Shown here: in pieces, positions 61,033 through 64,000 of the stretch
Layout of the letters: each line of letters starts with the position of its first letter
How positions within the stretch are numbered: position 1 is the first letter of the stretch
From: Streptosporangium album
GTDB lineage: Bacteria > Actinomycetota > Actinomycetes > Streptosporangiales > Streptosporangiaceae
NCBI RefSeq assembly: GCF_014203795.1
Contig: NZ_JACHJU010000004.1
Coordinates: forward strand, 62,001 to 126,000
Direction: 5' to 3'
DNA: 64,000 nt
The notes under the pieces: model-generated
Told to the model about the DNA's origin: nothing
Databases searched by the model: none
The model's input: only the letters and a program-made list of their open reading frames with translations
Translations under genes and position numbers: made by a program

Positions 61033-62289
61033 ATGGACACCCTTCTCCTGGCACGGCTGCAGTTCGCGACCACGACCTCCTTCCACTTCCTCTTCGTCAC
61101 GCTCTCGCTCGGGCTGGTCGTGTTCGTCGCGGGCATGCAGACCGCCTACGCGATCTCCGGCAAGGCCGTCTACGCCCGCATGACGAAGTTCTGGGGCACG
61201 TTGTACGTCATCAACTACGCTCTGGGCATCGTCACGGGCCTTGTGATGGAGTTCCAGTTCGGGCTGAACTGGGGCGGGCTGTCGGAGGTCGCCGGCAACG
61301 TCTTCGGGGCGCCGCTGGCGCTGGAGACTCTGATCGCCTTCTTCGTTGAGGCGACCTTCCTCGGCATGTGGACCTTCGGCTGGAACCGGCTGCCCAAGTG
61401 GATCCACCTGGCGCTGATCTGGCTGGTCGCGGCCGCCGCGTACGCCTCGACGCTGTGGGTCCTGGCCGCCAACGCCTTCCTGCAGAACCCGGTCGGCCAC
61501 GAGATGCGCGACGGCCGGGCGTACCTGACCGACTTCGGCGCGCTGCTGCGGAACGCGAGCCTGACTGACTCGCTGCTGCACGTGGTCTCGGCGGCACTGC
61601 TGGCCGGCGGCCTGTTCGTGGCCGGGATCAGCGCCTGGCACTTCATCCGGCGCACCAACGAGGAGGACGTGTTCCGCCGCTCGCTGCGGTGGGGCGTCGC
61701 CGCCGCCCCCGTCGGGGCGTTCTCGATCATCCACTTCGGCTTCCTGCAGGAGGTCGCGATCGAGCGGTACCAGCCGATGAAGCTCGCCGTCATGTACCAG
61801 GAGCCGACCCGGCTGGAGGCCGCGCGGCAGCTGATGCTGCAGCGGTTCGGCCCCGGCGACTTCGCGCCGCCCTCCTGGGTCGCGGTCCCCTACCAGGTCA
61901 TGATGAACGGCGCCTTCGTCCTCGCCCTCGCCACGCTCGCATGCCTCGTGCTGCTGTTCAGGAACTGGCTGGTGCGGCTGCGCGTGCCGCTCTACGCGCT
62001 GGTCGCGATGATGCCGGTGCCGTTCGTGCTGGTGATCATGGGCTGGCTGGTGCGGGAGGTGGGCCGGCAGCCCTGGGCGGTGTACGGCCTGCTGACCACC
62101 GAGCAGGCGGTGTCGGACGTCCCTCCCGGGCTCGTGCTCGCCTCCTACATCGGCTTCACCCTGGTGCTCGGGCTGCTGGTGGTCCTCGACTACTGGCTGA
62201 TCGCCACGTTCGCCCGCCGGGGCCCCCGCCACACGCTGCTCGGGACGACGCTCGCCGAGCCCGCCAGGGACCGTCTGACGGCCTACTGA
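61033..62289 (+). CDS. cydA: Cytochrome bd quinol oxidase subunit I
   Basis: A 418-aa membrane protein of about nine helices. RLQFATTTSFHFLFVTLSLG holds the first haem His, ALETLIAFFVEATFLGMWTF the paired Glu residues of the haem b595/d proton path, and VREVGRQPWAVYGLLTT the GRQPW quinol-site motif. It is about 100 residues shorter than E. coli CydA, lacking the long Q-loop, as in many actinobacteria. It oxidises quinol and reduces oxygen to water with high affinity in the plasma membrane. Intact, but its partner cydB is frameshifted. Confidence 0.95.
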   Translation: MDTLLLARLQFATTTSFHFLFVTLSLGLVVFVAGMQTAYAISGKAVYARMTKFWGTLYVINYALGIVTGLVMEFQFGLNWGGLSEVAGNVFGAPLALETLIAFFVEATFLGMWTFGWNRLPKWIHLALIWLVAAAAYASTLWVLAANAFLQNPVGHEMRDGRAYLTDFGALLRNASLTDSLLHVVSAALLAGGLFVAGISAWHFIRRTNEEDVFRRSLRWGVAAAPVGAFSIIHFGFLQEVAIERYQPMKLAVMYQEPTRLEAARQLMLQRFGPGDFAPPSWVAVPYQVMMNGAFVLALATLACLVLLFRNWLVRLRVPLYALVAMMPVPFVLVIMGWLVREVGRQPWAVYGLLTTEQAVSDVPPGLVLASYIGFTLVLGLLVVLDYWLIATFARRGPRHTLLGTTLAEPARDRLTAY

Positions 62290-62304
62290 ACGCAGGAGGA
62301 AACT

Positions 62305-63146
62305 GTGGATCTCGTATGGGCGGTCCTGCTCGGGCTGCTGTTCTGCGGCTACTTCGTGGTGGACGGCTTCGACATCGGCACCGGCCTGCTGCTGCGCCGG
62401 GTCGGCCGCACCGAGGGGGAGCGGCGGGCGCTGATCACCGCGATCGGCCCGTTCTTCCTCGGCAACGAGGTGTGGCTCGTGGCCGTCGGCGGCGTGCTCG
62501 CCGGCGCGTTCCCGCTGGTCAAGGACCGGGCGCTGGGCGGGATGTACGCGCTGGTCGTGGCGGGGCTGCTCGTCTGGGTGCTGCGTGACGTGTCGATCTG
62601 GTTCCGCAGCCGGCGCGCGTCGCCCGGCTGGCGGGCGGGCTGGGACCGGATGCTGGTCGCGACCAGCGCCGCGTTCGCCGCCTTCTGGGGGCTGCTCACC
62701 GGGGCCGCGCTCGCCGGCCTCCCTCCGGCGGGCACGACGGCCGGGGCGGCGCGGCTGGCAGGGCCGTACCCGCTGCTGTGGGCGGCGGCGCTGGTCGCGC
62801 TGGTCGCCGCACACGGGTCGGTCTTCCTCGCGGTCCGGCTGTCGGGGGATCTGGCGAAGCGGGCCGAGGCGGAGGCGGCGCGCCTGCTGCGCCCCGCCGC
62901 GGGCCTGCTCGCGCTGGCCGTGCTGGCCGGGCGCTCACGCTCAGCTCCCTCGCCGCCGCGTCCCCCGTCGCCGTGCTGCTCGTACGGCTGGCCTGGGACC
63001 TGCCGGACGCGGCGGCGGACGAGGCGACGCTGCGCACGCTCGGCGGCTTCGCCCTCGTCACGCTGCCGCTGCTGGCCGCGGCCCAGGCGTGGATGTGGTG
63101 GGCCTTCCGGCGGCGGGTGGACGCCAAGACCGTGGTCTTCTTCTAG
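62305..63146 (+). pseudogene. cydB: Cytochrome bd oxidase subunit II, frameshifted
   Basis: Begins MDLVWAVLLGLLFCGYFVVD with GFDIGTGLLLRR, standard CydB, GTG start 15 bp after cydA with AGGAGG upstream. At about 62926-62933 the frame breaks: reading continues SRSAPSPP, while the +1 frame gives ALTLSSLAAASPVAVLLVRL then AWDLPDAA and ends RRVDAKTVVFF at 63146. One G missing in GGCCGGGCGCTC explains it. The protein would lose its last two or three helices. Either a true pseudogene or a sequencing error; cydA upstream is intact. Confidence 0.85.
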
Positions 63147-63149
63147 AAG

Positions 63150-64000
63150 GCCACTGAAGATCTTGCCGGGTATCTCGGTGGTTGGGGTCAAGGCGGGACG
63201 GTTCTGTCGCTATGTGGAGCTGGGAGCCAGGGTCCAGGCTCCGCTGGTCCGGGTGAGTCCGAGGTTGATCAGGGTCCGCAGGTTGAGGGCGGCGGCTCGG
63301 GTATGGAGCCAGGTGTTGTTCTTGATGACGCCGAGGTAGCGCAGGCGCCGGTTGCCTCGGGCCACGACCTGGGCGACGGCGCGCTCGACGGGAGGCCGCC
63401 AGCGGCGGTGGTCGGCCTGCCAGGCCGGGTCGGTGACGGCTTGGGTTCGGGCGGCGGCCAGCAGGTCGTGCTGGGCATGGATGGTGACGTTGCGCCCGGT
63501 CGCGGAGGTGGTACAGCGGGCCCTCAGCGGGCAGGGCGCGCACACCTTCTTGAACTGGGCGATGTGGGAGCCGTCGGGCTGGGGGCGGCCCAGCGCTGTG
63601 GTGTGGCCGGCCGGGCAGGTGGCTTTGCCCGCGGCGGTGTCGATGTGGAAGTCATCGACGGTGAAGCCGCCCGCGATGGTCTGCTTCAGCGGCGGCGGTT
63701 TGATGATGAGGCGGTGGCCGGCGTCGGTCAGTGCCCGGCGAGCTGCACCGGTGCCGTAGGCGGCGTCGCCCAGCACGGTGACCGGCGCCCTCTCGTCGGC
63801 GAGCAGGTCGGTGGCGACGGCGGCCTCATGATGGGCCGCTCCGGTGCCGGGCCGCAGCGCGACGTCGGTGAACAGTCCGGTCTCGGGTTCGACCGCGAGG
63901 TGGGCCTTGTAGCCGTCCTGGTACTGGGTGCGGCTTTTGTGCACGTGCCGCGATTCGGGATCGACGGTGGAGACCATCCGGTCCGGCGCGGCGCGCCGGG
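63150..64000 (-). mobile_element. IS1182-type element, 3' part (continues past window)
   Basis: Starts just after cydB and runs off the right edge. The transposase inside occupies most of it. The left boundary is set only by the cydB stop and is approximate. Confidence 0.7.
63210..64000 (-). CDS. IS1182-family transposase (5' end beyond window)
   Basis: The C-terminal part of a DDE transposase: RTQYQDGYKAHLAVEPETGL (KxHxxVE region), VTVLGDAAYGTGAARRALTD with a catalytic Asp, cysteine cluster VCAPCPLRARCTTSATGRNV, and RPPVERAVAQVVARGNRRLR with the Glu. Cysteines and order match the IS1182/DDE_Tnp_1_6 group. No stop or shift seen in the visible 263 codons. Confidence 0.88.
   Translation of the reverse strand, partial: RRAAPDRMVSTVDPESRHVHKSRTQYQDGYKAHLAVEPETGLFTDVALRPGTGAAHHEAAVATDLLADERAPVTVLGDAAYGTGAARRALTDAGHRLIIKPPPLKQTIAGGFTVDDFHIDTAAGKATCPAGHTTALGRPQPDGSHIAQFKKVCAPCPLRARCTTSATGRNVTIHAQHDLLAAARTQAVTDPAWQADHRRWRPPVERAVAQVVARGNRRLRYLGVIKNNTWLHTRAAALNLRTLINLGLTRTSGAWTLAPSST

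Overview
High-GC actinomycete DNA (GC-rich third positions, PKS, LAL regulators, actinobacterial IS families). A Streptosporangiales-type host such as Nonomuraea or Streptosporangium is my guess, not proof.

Layout. (1) 1-17.7 kb, all minus strand: the edge of a modular type I PKS cluster. It holds a PKS gene running off the left edge (KS-AT-DH-KR-ACP-KS...), a GDP-mannose 4,6-dehydratase, a cold-shock-domain protein, a small DUF5988-like protein, a PimM-like PAS-LuxR regulator and three LAL (large LuxR) regulators, with a DUF742-like gene between the second and third LAL. This set matches the regulatory/sugar flank of glycosylated polyene macrolide clusters (nystatin/amphotericin/pimaricin type): malonyl AT plus DH-KR makes polyene double bonds, Gmd starts GDP-mycosamine synthesis, and the regulators would activate the cluster.

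(2) 17.7-23.4 kb: an IS graveyard. An IS200/IS605 tnpA/tnpB element sits just upstream of the third LAL gene; its tnpB is split by a complete IS256-family element with a readable target duplication. Next comes an ISAs1-family element lying between an IS3 remnant and an IS5 remnant.

(3) 23.6-26.3 kb: MarR regulator diverging from a Bcr/CflA-type MFS exporter and an alpha/beta hydrolase. (4) 26.3-35.2 kb, minus: a tightly overlapping nine-gene operon (EPTP beta-propeller protein, unknown protein, branched-chain-amino-acid-type ABC importer, HpcH/HpaI aldolase, LigI-like amidohydrolase, TetR), preceded by a near-perfect operator palindrome. It looks like uptake plus catabolism of an unknown organic acid. 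(5) 35.2-39.5 kb: an XRE/NB-ARC/TPR regulator and a broken paralogue fused in frame to an IS701-family transposase.

(6) 39.5-48.0 kb: accessory DNA with two unknown overlapping genes, a 137-bp MITE-like element, a methyltransferase, a repeated 12-bp operator/iteron array and a five-gene plus-strand operon: two tyrosine recombinases, a small HTH protein, an 800-aa protein with 16 CxxC motifs and a degenerate recombinase-like C-terminus, and a nitrilase-family hydrolase. This is the strongest candidate for an undescribed system. (7) 48.1-52.0 kb, minus: a polymorphic-toxin locus with an Rhs/YD-repeat protein ending in a barnase domain, its barstar, then an orphan HINT plus ART-HYD1-like toxin tip and its likely immunity gene; the Rhs N-terminus is cut by a second ISAs1 copy (52.0-53.5 kb).

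(8) 53.5-64 kb: a second MITE copy, a membrane-anchored GH5 glycosidase with a perfect palindrome over its start, then a decaying stretch (GH5 pseudogene with an in-frame stop, histidine kinase with an amber codon, cytochrome P450 tail, frameshifted cydB after intact cydA) ending in an IS1182-type transposase that leaves the window.
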